Position numbers and translations under genes: made by a program. A model generated the notes under the pieces. It was not told the origin of the DNA and searched no databases. It was given only the letters and a program-made list of their open reading frames with translations. DNA of 64,000 bases, taken from the NCBI GenBank assembly GCA_963210315.1, contig OY723256.1, positions 2,232,001 to 2,296,000 of the forward strand, written 5' to 3'. Position 1 is the first letter of the stretch; each line of letters begins with the position of its first letter. Below, piece after piece: positions 10,901-21,234 of this stretch. The DNA comes from Rhynchopus euleeides (Eukaryota; Euglenozoa; Diplonemea; Diplonemida; Diplonemidae).

Positions 10901-11778
10901 TGGTGCTGCTCGGGGGCACGGCACGCCCCACCTTCGTGCGCTGGTTTGTGTCCGTGGAGGATGCGGACGCACAGGCGCTGGTGAGGTTTGTGTCGCCGTC
11001 GGGGACGTCGATGGAGGTGATGTTTGCTGCCGGGTACGACGCGATGCAGTACCGGGCGAGCGCGGATCACACGTGGTCTGTGGTGCAGGGGACTGCCGGG
11101 ACGTCGGGGTACCACGCCGTGGACGTGGAGTTCGACTGGGCTGCGCGCCGCTACACGCTGCTGCTGGACGGGTCGACTGTGGGGTCTGGGGCGCTCGACG
11201 TCGGGATGTTGTCGGTGGCGAGCACGGAGCTGCAGGCGCAGACGCTGCCCGTGCGCTTCGACGAGATGACGTTCGGGTGCGGCAACCGCCCGCCCGTCTT
11301 CTTCGTGGACGTGTGCCCCGTGCCCGGGCAGGTCGGGGTGACGATGGAGGTGCACGAGGGGTCGCAGCCCCTGAGCAAGGAGGACAAGGTGGCCATTGTG
11401 CCGGCCGGTTCGACGGACTGCGCGGACGCGGAGTGGCAGTGCCGCGTGCTGGGGGCGTGCTCCCCGACTGCCGGGTGGCTGTCGGAGCAGGCGGGCAAGG
11501 TGCACTGGATGACGGGGCCGCTGGGCAGGCTGCAACCGGAGAGCGAGTACAAGGTGTGCTACTACACGGCGGCGAAGGGGCGCTACGAGCTTCTGGAGTC
11601 GACGCTGAAGACGTGCGCCACAGAGCTGTGCCCCTGGAAGAAGTACATGCGCAACCGTGGGCAGGGCAAGGGCCACAGCAAGTGTTCTATGCCTGTGGGC
11701 CCGCACGCCAAGCTGCACAGGAAGCGCCGCCCCTGCAACCGCAACATGAAGGACCAGTGCCCCCACTGCAGCCTGTAG
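7947..11778 (+). CDS. Astacin-family secreted metalloprotease, paralogue B, split by a GGGCA element
   Basis: Exon-like part 1 is 7947-8375 and part 2 is 9148-11778; joined they give 1019 residues. The start is the ATG in CACCATGCG, shared with paralogue C and followed by a signal peptide (R-R-A-R-V then an Ala/Val/Leu core, to about residue 21). The zinc motif HEIGHAIGLAH is residues 135-145, followed by E146 and the family-typical R-K-D-R-D. The Met-turn S-M-M-H-Y is residues 188-192. The EGF-like module begins near C345. Two LamG-like segments and a Cys-rich C-terminus with a basic tail follow. The GGGCA element with its duplication interrupts the gene immediately after L143, between the second and third zinc-ligand histidines. 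Only precise removal of 772 bases gives an intact active site. The downstream frame is open without a stop for 876 codons. Confidence 0.85.
8358..8375 (+). repeat. 18 bp target-site duplication, astacin B (right copy 9130-9147)
   Basis: GGGCACGCCATCGGACTC is perfectly repeated on both sides of the element. It encodes G-H-A-I-G-L of the zinc motif. The base before the left copy is C and before the right copy is A, which fixes the left limit of the repeat. Confidence 0.9.
8376..9129 (+). mobile_element. GGGCA element, diverged copy (754 bp) in astacin B
   Basis: Begins TTGGGGGTTAAAG and ends near CACGTAACAACCGACTCA. The first ~220 bases are nearly identical to the copy in astacin C. A central stretch of roughly 160 bases (about 8600-8755) cannot be aligned. 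The remainder is clearly related but substituted and indel-bearing. It is rich in hairpins, including a perfect 7 bp stem capped by TACG (GAGACGCTACGGCGTCTC) and GGTGGT-CGTC-ACCACC. There is no credible ORF, no terminal A-tail, and no long terminal inverted repeat. A subterminal ACGTGG (8404-8409) can pair with CCACGT near the 3' end. Confidence 0.85.
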
Positions 11779-14529
11779 TGCCGAGCCCCACACCCACACC
11801 CACACTCCGCACCAGCGTGCACTCTGCACTCTGCGTCCCCTGCTGCCCCTGCCCCCTCCCCCTTCTCCGCCCCCACCTCCCTTCTCCCCATTCGTTTCGC
11901 CCCCCCCCCCCCCCTCACCCCCTGCATAACGAGTGAAGGGTGGTCATTCTTGTGCTCCCTACAAATTCGATTTCACTACCCCTCCCTCACCCCCCCTCCC
12001 CCTTGCTCAATCAACACTGATTGACCGCCTTTGTGGTTACCTGTCCCGTCTGCATGTCCCCACGGAGTTTTGCGGTCCCACAGAAATTTTATCACGGTCG
12101 CTCGCTGCCCCTCCCACGTGCACATGTCACGGGGTCACGGTGCCACCAAGGTGCATCCCTCAGTGCACTTGGTACAGCGACGGCCTCTGGGGGGAAAAAA
12201 ATGCAAAAATGCATACCTTGTCGCTCGTGACAACCAGGTGCGGCATATGCGCTTTCACCCTCTGATCACGCCATATAGTCGCACTGATGCGACCCGCCGC
12301 TTCACTTCAACAGGGGCGGATCGTTGTGCGCAGGGCTCTTGGTGGCAGTTCACCCTCTTGTCAAACTGTCCCGAGTTGTCGCCTCCTTCGTGGGGCCTCT
12401 CGCCTGTATTTAAGCACGTGAGCGCGAAGGGTATCTCCTCTACGCTCGTCTCCCCCCCCCCCCCCTCTCTCTCTCCCTCTCCCTCTCTCTCTCGTATGCT
12501 TCAGGTGTGAATCTCCCCGTAACGAGAATACCCGCACCTCTCTCCCTCTCCCTCCCTCTCCCTCTTTCTTGTAAAAGACCCCCTGCCTCCCTCCGGCATC
12601 CCCCCTGCCTCAGGTCTGAGAGTGAGCCGCGGCACATCTCCGGGGGGAATCGATGGTTTCAATCTCACAGCCCGCCAGCATACGGCGGGCCGTGCCCAAT
12701 GCATGAACTCTCTGTAACAGACAGGCCGACTAAGCGCATCCCGCAGTATTTCTGACAGCTGCGGTGTTGTGGGAGGGTGGGCGGGGTCTTGTCGGGACGG
12801 TGTTTTGTGTCCGGTTCAGCAAAGTTATGTATATTCCGGGGCGTGCTGATTTTTTTGGTGTTTTTTTGCAAGAGAAAATGGTTCACACTTCGTGATGAAC
12901 TCCAACGATGGGGTGCGAGGGGGGTCGAATATATCACAAAAGGAAAAAGACCGGTGGGTGTGTGTGTGACGTTTGAAGTGTATAAATCCCGCCTCTTCTG
13001 CCCCCAGGCAGCAGAGGTCGGAGGCGACGTGAGGCATTGACACTGCCAGTATCCAAGAAGAGTGGTTTTTTTGCGCACACCTTTCTCGCATCTCGCAGAG
13101 CACAGGCAGAATATTGATCAAACAAATGGCGGAAAAGTCGGAGCGACATTTTAAGAAACGATACATTTCGGAAACTTCCCTATTTTTCTGAAGAGAAACA
13201 TCGATGGATTCTTTCTTGTCGCTTATCTGCCTGCTGTTTATATCAGCTTCTGCTCGTGTGTTCTTGGGGATGTTACGAATGTAGGCCATGCAGCCAACAC
13301 ACGCCGCCCCTCTGAAAGTCTCGGAGGAGCAACAAAGCAATGCTTGCTCAAGCAAGCTGTTGAGAGTGCCTGTGGCACCCGCACCCCTATCTCCCGCTCT
13401 CCCCGCCAAAGCACTGTGTGCTGGCGCAAATTTCTGGGAGAAACTGGGTGCGGTGTCTCAGCCCTCTCGCCCCCTGTTGTGTTCCATGCCCTTCTCCGCC
13501 CCCTTCCCTCCCGAACGAATATGGCGACCCAGGTTGCCATCCAATGTGATCTCCGTCGTCTCGCTGCATGGGGCGGTGGGACTGTGGAAGTGGGTTTGCG
13601 GTGGCCACACGTTCTTTGCACCGGCGTGATTATTGTCGTTTCACAGCATTGTGCAGGGCGTGTGCCCCACCGACAGAGAGCTCTGGATGCGCGGCTGGGT
13701 GGTGCACCCCTCCCCGTTGCCAGACGCAGACGACTTCGTTATGAACAGATGGGAGAACGCATGCCCACGAGCGGACAAAACCCAATAATTTTCCAGCTCA
13801 AACACCTCCCTCCCGTCCGCCGTGGCTGCGTTGTGGTTCTCGTAATGTGTTGATGGTTCGGTGGAGCCAAAAAATGCTGGGGGTGGTGGTTCTGGAGACC
13901 GTTTTAATCGCATCTTTGCAACGAATAGGGGTTTGCGTTCCAGGGAAGCAAAGTTCGGGCATCAAATAAAAGCTTCACATGCCTGCTGTCACTTATGCGA
14001 TTCAAGGGGACTGAACCTTTGACAAGCACGGGAGTGCCACATTCGTTCGGTGCTTGATACGCAGTCGTGCGCGCGCAACAACATGATTCCCACGGCAACA
14101 GAAAAACGTGTTTGTGCCAGTCTAGTCGTGCGCCAGGCTTTGTTCATCGACACCCGAAGTAATTAGGGTTTCTTACGGCACCAACACCTCTGATCTGGGA
14201 AAAGGAACCATCGTCGCGCACAACGAATGAACTCTTCAGAATAGCCCCACTGGGATGCTCTCACTTTCCAGTCCTCCGGTGCAGAGGAATCCTGCAGGTG
14301 CGTGCACGGCACGGGCGGGCCACGCCTGCAGGACATGCTTTCACGGCCATGTCCACACAGTACATTGTGCCACCCCCGACGTGCGGCACACCCGCAGAAA
14401 CGCGAGCACCACATTTCTTTTTATCGACGGTGAGACATCCCTCGATGCACCGTTGGGGCACTCTTGTCGAGTCCAAAGGAAAGAGGAAGCTGGCGAAGGA
14501 AAGTACGATCAGGAAAATGGAGGAGGTCC
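11779..14529. other. Gene-free spacer between astacins B and C
   Basis: Contains a C-run near 11901-11914, a CT microsatellite (about 12440-12500, with more CT at 12537-12570), a segmental repeat and AT-richer DNA. A diverged match to about 19110-19360 occurs at about 14175-14340 (shared GCACCAACACCTCTG, CCTCCGGTGCAGA and CCACGCC-GCAG blocks). No gene was recognised. Confidence 0.5.
13475..13865 (+). repeat. Segmental repeat upstream of astacin C (copy 2)
   Basis: Matches about 6555-6830 in the same orientation relative to the next astacin gene, with an extra ~120 bases in the middle. Best matches are the ATGGCGACCCAGGT block and the GAGAACGCATGCCCACGAGC to GTTGTGGTTCTCG block. Confidence 0.7.
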
Positions 14530-14646
14530 CCAGACAGATCACCCGTTGGTGTTATTGTTGTTTTGCGGCAGGCAGTGGGATGCGGTGCCACACACCACCA
14601 CCACAGGTTGAGCAGCGTATCAGGATTGAGAGGCAAGGGGTGCACC
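14530..14646 (+). promoter_or_regulatory. Conserved 5' flank of astacin C
   Basis: Counterpart of 7830-7946, with the same TTTTGCGGCAG tract and CCACCACCACAG motif at equal distances from the ATG. Conservation of this block next to unrelated upstream DNA suggests a 5' untranslated or promoter function. Confidence 0.4.
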
Positions 14647-17600
14647 ATGCGTCAGACGAGGATGGCAGTGCTTCTGGCATGTGCAGTGGCGTCGGCTGCT
14701 GTTGATGTGGACGAACGTACGGGGGAGGTGCTGACGGCAGCACAGCCGTCGCAGCTGGATGACCTCTTCCCGCTGGGCCACATTCGGTACTTTGTGGTGA
14801 CGAACATCAGCCACTCGAAGGACACGCCCCCGCTGGATGGGGACGACCCGCGCATTGCCGGGGCCGTCGTGGAGTGGGAGTCGACGACGTGCCTGCGCTT
14901 CGAGAGGTGCGAGTCGGAGGAGGAGTGTGAGCTGCCGTTCCTGCGCTTCATTTCGCACGCGTCGTCGTGCTCGTCGTACGTCGGTGCTCGCTTGCGGTAC
15001 CCCAACCGCATCAAGGTGGCAGACTGGTGCGGCACCCTGTCCGTGGCGCATGAGATCGGGCACGCAATTGGGCTGAGGGGGTTAAAGCCGCCTGACGCCT
15101 GCACGTGGCGCCCCTGCTAATCCCCTCGCATTGCACTGCGCGGGGGGTGAACAGAGTCAGCGGTTGGGTGGCTACCTCGGTGCTGAAATGCCTTGTGCAT
15201 GGAGCCGGAATAGCCGGGGTGGTGACCTGGTCTATGAAGGGGGAACCCTGAGCCCAAAGAACCGAGATCCCAAGACCTCCAATGGGGGCCGGGCGCCCCT
15301 CGTCCTGTGTCCTCCACGGCGACCCCCTGCGCGGGCTTCCGGGCCGGAGTAGCCCGCCTCCCTTCTGTCACAGACGGAGGTCAGACCACCGCAGTTGCGT
15401 CTCTGTTTCACACAGTGTAACGTACAGGTGGGAGTGGCCCTAGTACGTTCGGGACGCGTATAGGACTCGCACTACGTGGGGGGACGGGATGAAAGTCCGA
15501 AAAGGTTGGAAAAACGTAGGAGTGCATTACACACAATGTCTTCCCATGGGTAAAGACTAGCTAGTTACCCTCACTCCGCGTGGGATCCGGAAACCCTTCT
15601 TGAGCCACCGGGTCTCCTCACACTTTAGGGGGTGGCGCCCCAGGTTGCTAACCAGCGGCAGGTTTTTGCAGAGACCTAAGGGTGTCTCTTTTCCTCACCG
15701 CAGACAACCGTGTGTGGGAATCGTGTGTAGCCACTGTTTGGGTTCAGTGTCTGGGCATGCGTGGCGCTGGGCCCACTGGTCGTCACCTTTGCCGCTCGCC
15801 ACGTAAAGTTGAATAAGGGCACGCAATTGGGCTGAAACACGAGCAGTCGCGCAAGGACCGTGACAAGCACGTGACGGTGAACCTCGACCGCGTGCGTGAG
15901 GGTGCAGAGAACAACTTCAGGACGATGGACGAGTCTGGCCGTGACCTGGGTGCGTACAACTACGCGTCGATGATGCACTACTCGAAGAGCGGGTTCACGA
16001 CGGGTGGGAACACAATCGACGCACCCCAGCACATTGGGCAGCGCACCCATCTCACGAACGGTGACGCTGCAGGTGTGCAGTTCCTGTACAGCTACTGCCA
16101 GTCCGAGCTGGATGCACCGCTGTGCATTGCATCTGTGGCCGACGACGTGACGCACATCATCCCCTACACGGCAACGTGGAACGTGGACTTCAACATGAAC
16201 TACCTGGCTGAGACGGCTGCAGTGTCGTACGAGGAGACGACGGCGCCTGCCGGTGCGGTGACCTACAAATACCCTGCAGGGACGGTGCTGGGGAACCTGA
16301 CGTACACCAACGTGACCTTCGCCCCGACGATTGCAGAGGCAGGGAAGACCTTCGTGCTTGGTGCAACCTTCACTGGTGCCAACGGTGAGGCCACGTCGTG
16401 CTCGGTGCAGGTCGCCGTGTCCGACTCCGAGCACGTGTGCTTCGGGATCGGGAGCAAGAACGCCACCGTGTGCAGCGGGCGCGGTCGCTGCGTGCAGTCC
16501 TTCCCTTCCCTGTGTGAGTGCAACGAAGGGTACGGTGGTGTGGACTGCAGCGGTCTGGCCACGTGTGCCACGAATGACTTCTTCGGGTTCGATGACCGTG
16601 AGGATGTGGGGCCCACAATCCTGAGCGACGACCTGCATGTGGGGATCGACGTGAACGTGTCCGCTGTGGGTGACGGCAGCTTGCGTGTGGGTACACAGGG
16701 TGGTGCTTCTGGGGAGTACATGCTGTACGACCCACTGACGCCGTCGAACCCCAGCAAGGCGACGCTGTACATGGCTGCGATGGAGAACGACAACCTGCCT
16801 TCGTTCTACCTGCGGTACGGCAGCAAGCAGTGCGTGGCACTGCACATGTACCGCACGGGTGAGTGGGTGGTCGGCTCGGAGCGCACGGGGGTGCGTTACG
16901 AGCGTGAGCGCTTCTACTTCGTCGACGTGAGGATGGACTGGGCGTCCCACACGGCCACAGTTCTGACCGACGGTGTGGTGGTTGCACGTGACGCCCCCAT
17001 GCACCCCGACTGTGTCGGGAAGCCGCTGACGCGTGTGCGCTTCTCGGGCAAGGGCTGGATCGACGAGATGTCGCTGTGGTGCACGCACTACGTGCTGATG
17101 TCGGGGTCGCTTGTGGGTGACGTGGACGAGGCGGTGGTGCGTGACGGCGGTGCAACCCTGACGCTGTCTCTGGTGGGGACGTCGGACACGTGGGTCAACA
17201 CTGAGGAGACGAAGCGCGCCATCATCAAGGCACTTGTGTCGGACACGCCTGTGCCGCAGGGGTGGAACGCGCTGATCGGGCAGGCGGTGGACGAGAGCCT
17301 TGTGACCATCACGGACAAGCAGGTTGTGGTCGGGCCGCTGCGTGCCGCACCCACGTACAAGTCTGCGGGTGACGAGCTGGTGAACGTGGTGCTGTCGTCG
17401 GGGATGTTCACGAGCGGGCAGGTGCCTGACCAGGAGGCGCGTGAGCTGTTCTTCCGTGTGCGCGGGTCGTGCCACTCCACAGCAGTGTATTCGTTCGACC
17501 GCGAGGGCGAGATGCGCAACGCCACCCGCATTAGCAACATCACCGCTGCTGGTGCCGGTGCCCTCCAGCTTGAGACTGCACTCTGGGCGACGGAGCTGCC

Positions 17601-18417
17601 CTCAGGTGTCGCACAGCCGGACGCTGTGCGCTGGTCGGTGCGTGTGGAGCAGGCGGACGCACGTGCCCAGGTCGCCATTGTGTCGCCGTCCGGCGAAGCC
17701 GTCGAGGTGGTGTACGGCGGGAGCGAGCAGGACGTGCTTCTGCACCGTGCGGGGCGTGCTGGCGAGTGGGAGACTGTGTCGGCCGAGGACTGCGGGGCTG
17801 CGGTCGTGGTGGGTGCCTACCAGCAGATCGAGGTGGCGTTCGACTGGGACATGCGTGCCTACAGCGTCAGCCTCGGCGGCAGGCTCGTCGCCTGGGGGTC
17901 GCTGCCTGAGGCAATGGTCGCTGTGTCTGGGGTGGAGCTGCAGGCCGAGGCCCTCCCTGTCTACTTCGACGAGGTCACCTTCGGGTGCCAGGACCGCCCG
18001 CCTGTCTTCTCTGTGCAGCCGTGCGTGGTCCCCGGGCAGGTCGGTGGCACGATGGAGCTGCACGAGGGCACACACCCGCTCAGCGTCAGCGACCGTGTGG
18101 CGCTCGTGCCTGCGCGTGCCCGCAGCTGCAGGTTTGCAGAGTTCGCATGCCGCCTGCTCGGGGCCTGCTCGTCCAACACTGGCATGCTGTCCCTGCACGC
18201 GGGTAAGCTGCAGTGGAAGATGGGTCCGCTGGCTCGCCTGCGGCAGGAGGCTGAGTACAAGGTGTGCTACTACACGGCGGCAACGGGGCGCTACGAGATG
18301 CTCGAGTCCACGATGAAGACGTGCGCCCGTGACCCGTGCCCGTGGAGGAAGTGTGGCCGTAGCAGCGCGCACAGCCGCGGCAAGTGTGGCAAGGGCCCCC
18401 GCCACTGGAAGCACTAG
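14647..18417 (+). CDS. Astacin-family secreted metalloprotease, paralogue C, split by a GGGCA element
   Basis: Part 1 is 14647-15076 and part 2 is 15836-18417; joined they give 1003 residues. There is a signal peptide (R-Q-T-R-M-A-V then a hydrophobic Ala/Leu core). The zinc motif is HEIGHAIGLKH, then E-Q-S-R-K-D-R-D, with Met-turn S-M-M-H-Y near 15967-15981. The EGF-like module and first LamG-like segment are almost identical to paralogue B. From about 17460 onward (second LamG-like segment, Cys-rich end, His/Lys-rich tail) the sequence is a clearly divergent homologue, so the gene is mosaic. The interruption after ...HAIGL(K) adds 759 bases, a multiple of three, but read-through meets TAA at 15118-15120, so it cannot be translated through. 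I found no in-frame GT-AG pair at the element's ends; precise removal is the only solution I can see that restores the enzyme. Confidence 0.85.
15058..15076 (+). repeat. 19 bp target-site duplication, astacin C (right copy 15817-15835)
   Basis: GGGCACGCAATTGGGCTGA is perfect on both sides. It covers the same codons as the duplication in astacin B but carries this paralogue's own nucleotides at the positions where the two genes differ. Confidence 0.9.
15077..15816 (+). mobile_element. GGGCA element (740 bp) in astacin C
   Basis: Begins GGGGGTTAAAGCCGCC and ends CACGTAAAGTTGAATAA. It is about 99.5% identical to the reverse-orientation copy in the giant gene. The 5' domain can fold as a junction closed by CCGC-C-TGAC (from 15089) with GTCAGCGG (near 15156), enclosing the hairpin CCCCTCGCA/TGCGCGGGG. 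Further stems include ATGC/GCAT, GGGTAA/TTACCC, GGAGTG/CACTCC, GCCACC/GGTGGC and CACTG/CAGTG. ACGTGGCG (15103-15110) can pair with CGCCACGT (15797-15804), bringing the ends together. No ORF with convincing coding character. A group I or group II intron core could not be fitted by eye. Confidence 0.88.
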
Positions 18418-18434
18418 AATCCCAGGCACAGAGC

Positions 18435-18560
18435 ATGCACAGATCGGAGAACACATGCCCACGAGCGGACACAACAATTATTTTCCAGCTCAAACACCCC
18501 CCTCCCGTCCGCCGTGGCTTCCTTGTGGTTCTCGTTTTTTACTGCAACAGGTCTCCTGCT
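18435..18560 (+). repeat. Third copy of the astacin-flanking repeat
   Basis: Shares GAGAACACATGCCCACGAGC, TTTTCCAGCTCAAACACC and CCGTCCGCCGTGGCT with 6710-6810 and 13750-13850. It begins only ~20 bases after the stop of astacin C. Confidence 0.7.
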
Positions 18561-21193
18561 GAGACGCAGCCGAAAAGCGCTTTTGCGGCTGCCTTTTTCT
18601 GTTTCAACTGCTGGACCGGGGAAGGGTTCGACCTGAAAACAACACTCTGGTTATCTACTTTATCAAACCACATCTTTCCCCACCCACTCCCCCTTAGCGT
18701 TGTTTGCTTACCCCCACACCACATCAAATCCCGCCCCCACCCCCACCCCTTCTCCGTGTGTGTTTTTGTGCGGCACCTCTCCGGTCCGCAGACAAAACCG
18801 AATATTCTTGTTGGGGAGAGAGCCTTTGGCCCTCAAACGTGCAGGTAAAAGAGAGCGCCCATCAATCAAAACCAGGGCGACAAAACCGGCACAGTTTGAT
18901 ACAAAAGGGAAGGTCTCCGTCCCCCCTCCCCCCTACCCCACGTGGAACGAAGTAAACCCACACCATCTCATGTGGGTTGAGGGTGGTTCCCACCCGATGC
19001 CCATGAGAAAGATATGAAAAGTCTAGCCCCCCAAGGCGGGGGTACCGTTGTGCACGCCACTACCTGGTTGTCCGTTACATTTCAGGTGGGTTGGGTTGGG
19101 TTCGATTCCAGCACCAACACCTCTGGGCACCAAGACAAGTCTAAATGTCGCACACCCTATACTTTCTGAGAAGTATCGACACTACCGGGCACAGCTCGGT
19201 TTGAACCCCTCAGAGTGGACCCCCTCCACGCGGATGCTTTCACTTTCCCGTCACCCGTGGTCCGATGTCACTTCTCTTTGTATTGCACCGTGTGGTTACC
19301 TCCGGTGCAGAAGGGAAACCTGCTGCCGAGCGCACGCCACTGACGAGCCACGCCCGCAGGCTCGGTCCACAGGGCGGCCAGTCGGCACCACGCACTCCCC
19401 ACCCTGCCTCCATCCCCCCACCGTCCGCGAGAGCAACTTGTTCGCCTCCCATCCTTTTTCCCCTTTCCTACTTTCTATTGTTCGGACAGCACACACAGAC
19501 ACAGTTCGCACACACAGAGCGTGTTCAGAGGTGTCTTTTTTGTTCACTTTTTATTTCAGAAAGAGGCGTCTTTTTTGTTGTCATTCTTGGAGGGAGGCTT
19601 CATCCCGGGAGGTGTGGGTGTTTCCCCTACGCCCCCCGGGGCGGAGTGCTGGTGGTCGCTGTATTATTCTGACACCACGAGGCCTCCTCCCCCTGTCGCA
19701 GTGTCGAAGAAAGATGGCGGGTGGCGCGATTCGGGGCAACCACAGGGGCAATGCAACCTCCCCACCGGCGAAAGTCTGCGGGAGGGTCCTTTTGGGGTTT
19801 GTCCCCGATACTTTTAGCGCATGAAACGACAACCGACGCCACATCTTGCTGACAGTGCGAAGCCACCCCTACGACCGAAGGCCTCACCCCCCCATCGAAC
19901 TCATTGCCTCCCACCCTGGGCACCGCTCAGAGTCACCGCGCCGTCTGAGAACCCTCACGAGGGATCGGGTACGGTTGGTGGCTCGCCCAGAGGTGCGGAC
20001 CGGCGAGTTTTCCCCGGGAGGTCGGTCAACCTGACGCAGTTGACACAGGAAGGTAACTGAAGTGACCCTCCCCGTCTCCTGCCGTGCACGATCATTGTTT
20101 TGTGATGTGCCTTTTGTTGTCGTGTGTTACTATTATTTTTGATCGTTGCAAGCGACGCAGCAGAAGTCGTGACGTAACGAAGGAAATCCTACGACTGAAG
20201 CGATAGGATTATCAAATTCATGCCACTTCACAATGCCTCAACGCGGCATCGACAGCAAGTGTGCACTCTATGGCGTGTATCGCGCAACGGGCTGGCCAAC
20301 GGACACAATATTTTAGCTGTACCCCGAGGTACGGAGAAAGTAGGCGCTGTTGGTCAGCTCTCGACGCTCTTTGCATCAGTCGCCACAACAACACAATGAA
20401 ACCCTCGAATTCTGTTTGTTCTCCTCTTCAAGATGGAAAAAAACACGCCGCGGTGTCGCTGACCCCCCCCCCCCCCCACCCACTCCACTCTCCCTCCACC
20501 CACCCTCCTTTTGCTGCATCCAGAATCCGAGTCGGTGGCTGACATGTTCGCGCACGCCTGTTGGTCCCACTCATCCCGACCATCTCTTGTCTGATCACAT
20601 GTGTCACTTTGACTCCGTTCCGCTTGGGAAGTGCTGCAGCTATTGCTGTTGCCTTTTGAGAACCTGAGAAGTCACTTCCACTCCGCACACGCATGGTATG
20701 TCCGTGGTGTTGCTTGCTTTACCAAGAGGGAATATTCCCTTCCTCTCTTTCCCACACCCACCACACGTGAATACGTTTATAGTGGTCGACAACACCCATA
20801 TCACGTTCTCTTGATGTGGTCTCGACTGTCTCTCACACACCACACCACACACCCTCACCCCCAGGTGGCTCGCCACACTCTGTACACACACACGTTGTGA
20901 ACCCAACCTCCCACTGGGGCAGCACAACTCAAGACAAAAAACCGCACCCACCCCCCCTCCCTCCCTCCCCCCCCTCTCCGCCTTTCTTCCGCAAACCCGC
21001 CGACGCTTGTCTTCCCCCCCCCCCCTCCCCCTCACACCAGGAGGTGCACGGTGTTGAGGGCGCTCTCCCTCACCCCGCCCCAACCCTTCCCCTTCCCCTC
21101 CCTCCCCCCTCCCCCCCACCAAGCGTTGGTGGTGGGTGGTGGGTCGGTGGTGAAGGCGCGGGAGGGCCTCCCCTCCCCTTGTAAATCCCAACT
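18561..21193. other. Gene-free spacer
   Basis: Pyrimidine-rich, with C-runs near 20463-20477 and 21016-21026. It holds a partial copy of the 3022-3530 repeat family (about 20145-20290), a structured motif at 18968-19042, and the diverged match to 14175-14340. No frame here has the codon bias of the real genes. Confidence 0.5.
18968..19042 (+). repeat. Structured motif, copy 1 (relative at 48406-48494)
   Basis: GTGGGTTGAGGGTGG-TTC-CCACCC forms a hairpin, followed by an A-rich spacer, then GTCTAGCCCC and a G-rich partner. The motif at 48406-48494 keeps GTGGGTTGAGGGTG, GTGAAGGTCTAGCCCC and a closing GGCGGGG. It may be a small RNA or a short repeat; function unknown. Confidence 0.4.
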
Positions 21194-21215
21194 CTGTTGT
21201 CTGCCCCCTCCCCAG
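21194..21215 (+). promoter_or_regulatory. Polypyrimidine tract with terminal CAG before the RIIa-motif gene
   Basis: A C/T tract ends CCCCAG 20 bases before the ATG. This is the best-formed 3' splice or trans-splice acceptor candidate in the window. No matching 5' splice site is needed if a leader is added in trans. Confidence 0.4.
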
Positions 21216-21234
21216 TTCCGTTTGGCGGGCAGCA

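Noticed and set aside
9127-11829. 900-codon open frame on the minus strand opposite astacin B, with similar ones at 860-2671 and 15676-17475
   Set aside because: These are shadows created by strong G/C preference at third positions. They are rich in His, Arg, Pro and Gln, have no domain, and even run through part of the mobile element.
15077-15816. Group I or group II self-splicing intron
   Set aside because: No P7/P3 core or domain V could be fitted by eye. With perfect target duplications, the 5'-exon U and final intron G of a group I intron cannot both be satisfied for exact restoration, and one copy is in antisense. A covariance-model search would be decisive.
19080-19125. Possible tRNA T-arm (GGTTCGATTCC)
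   Set aside because: The bases on either side pair poorly and no acceptor stem, D-arm or A box is in place.
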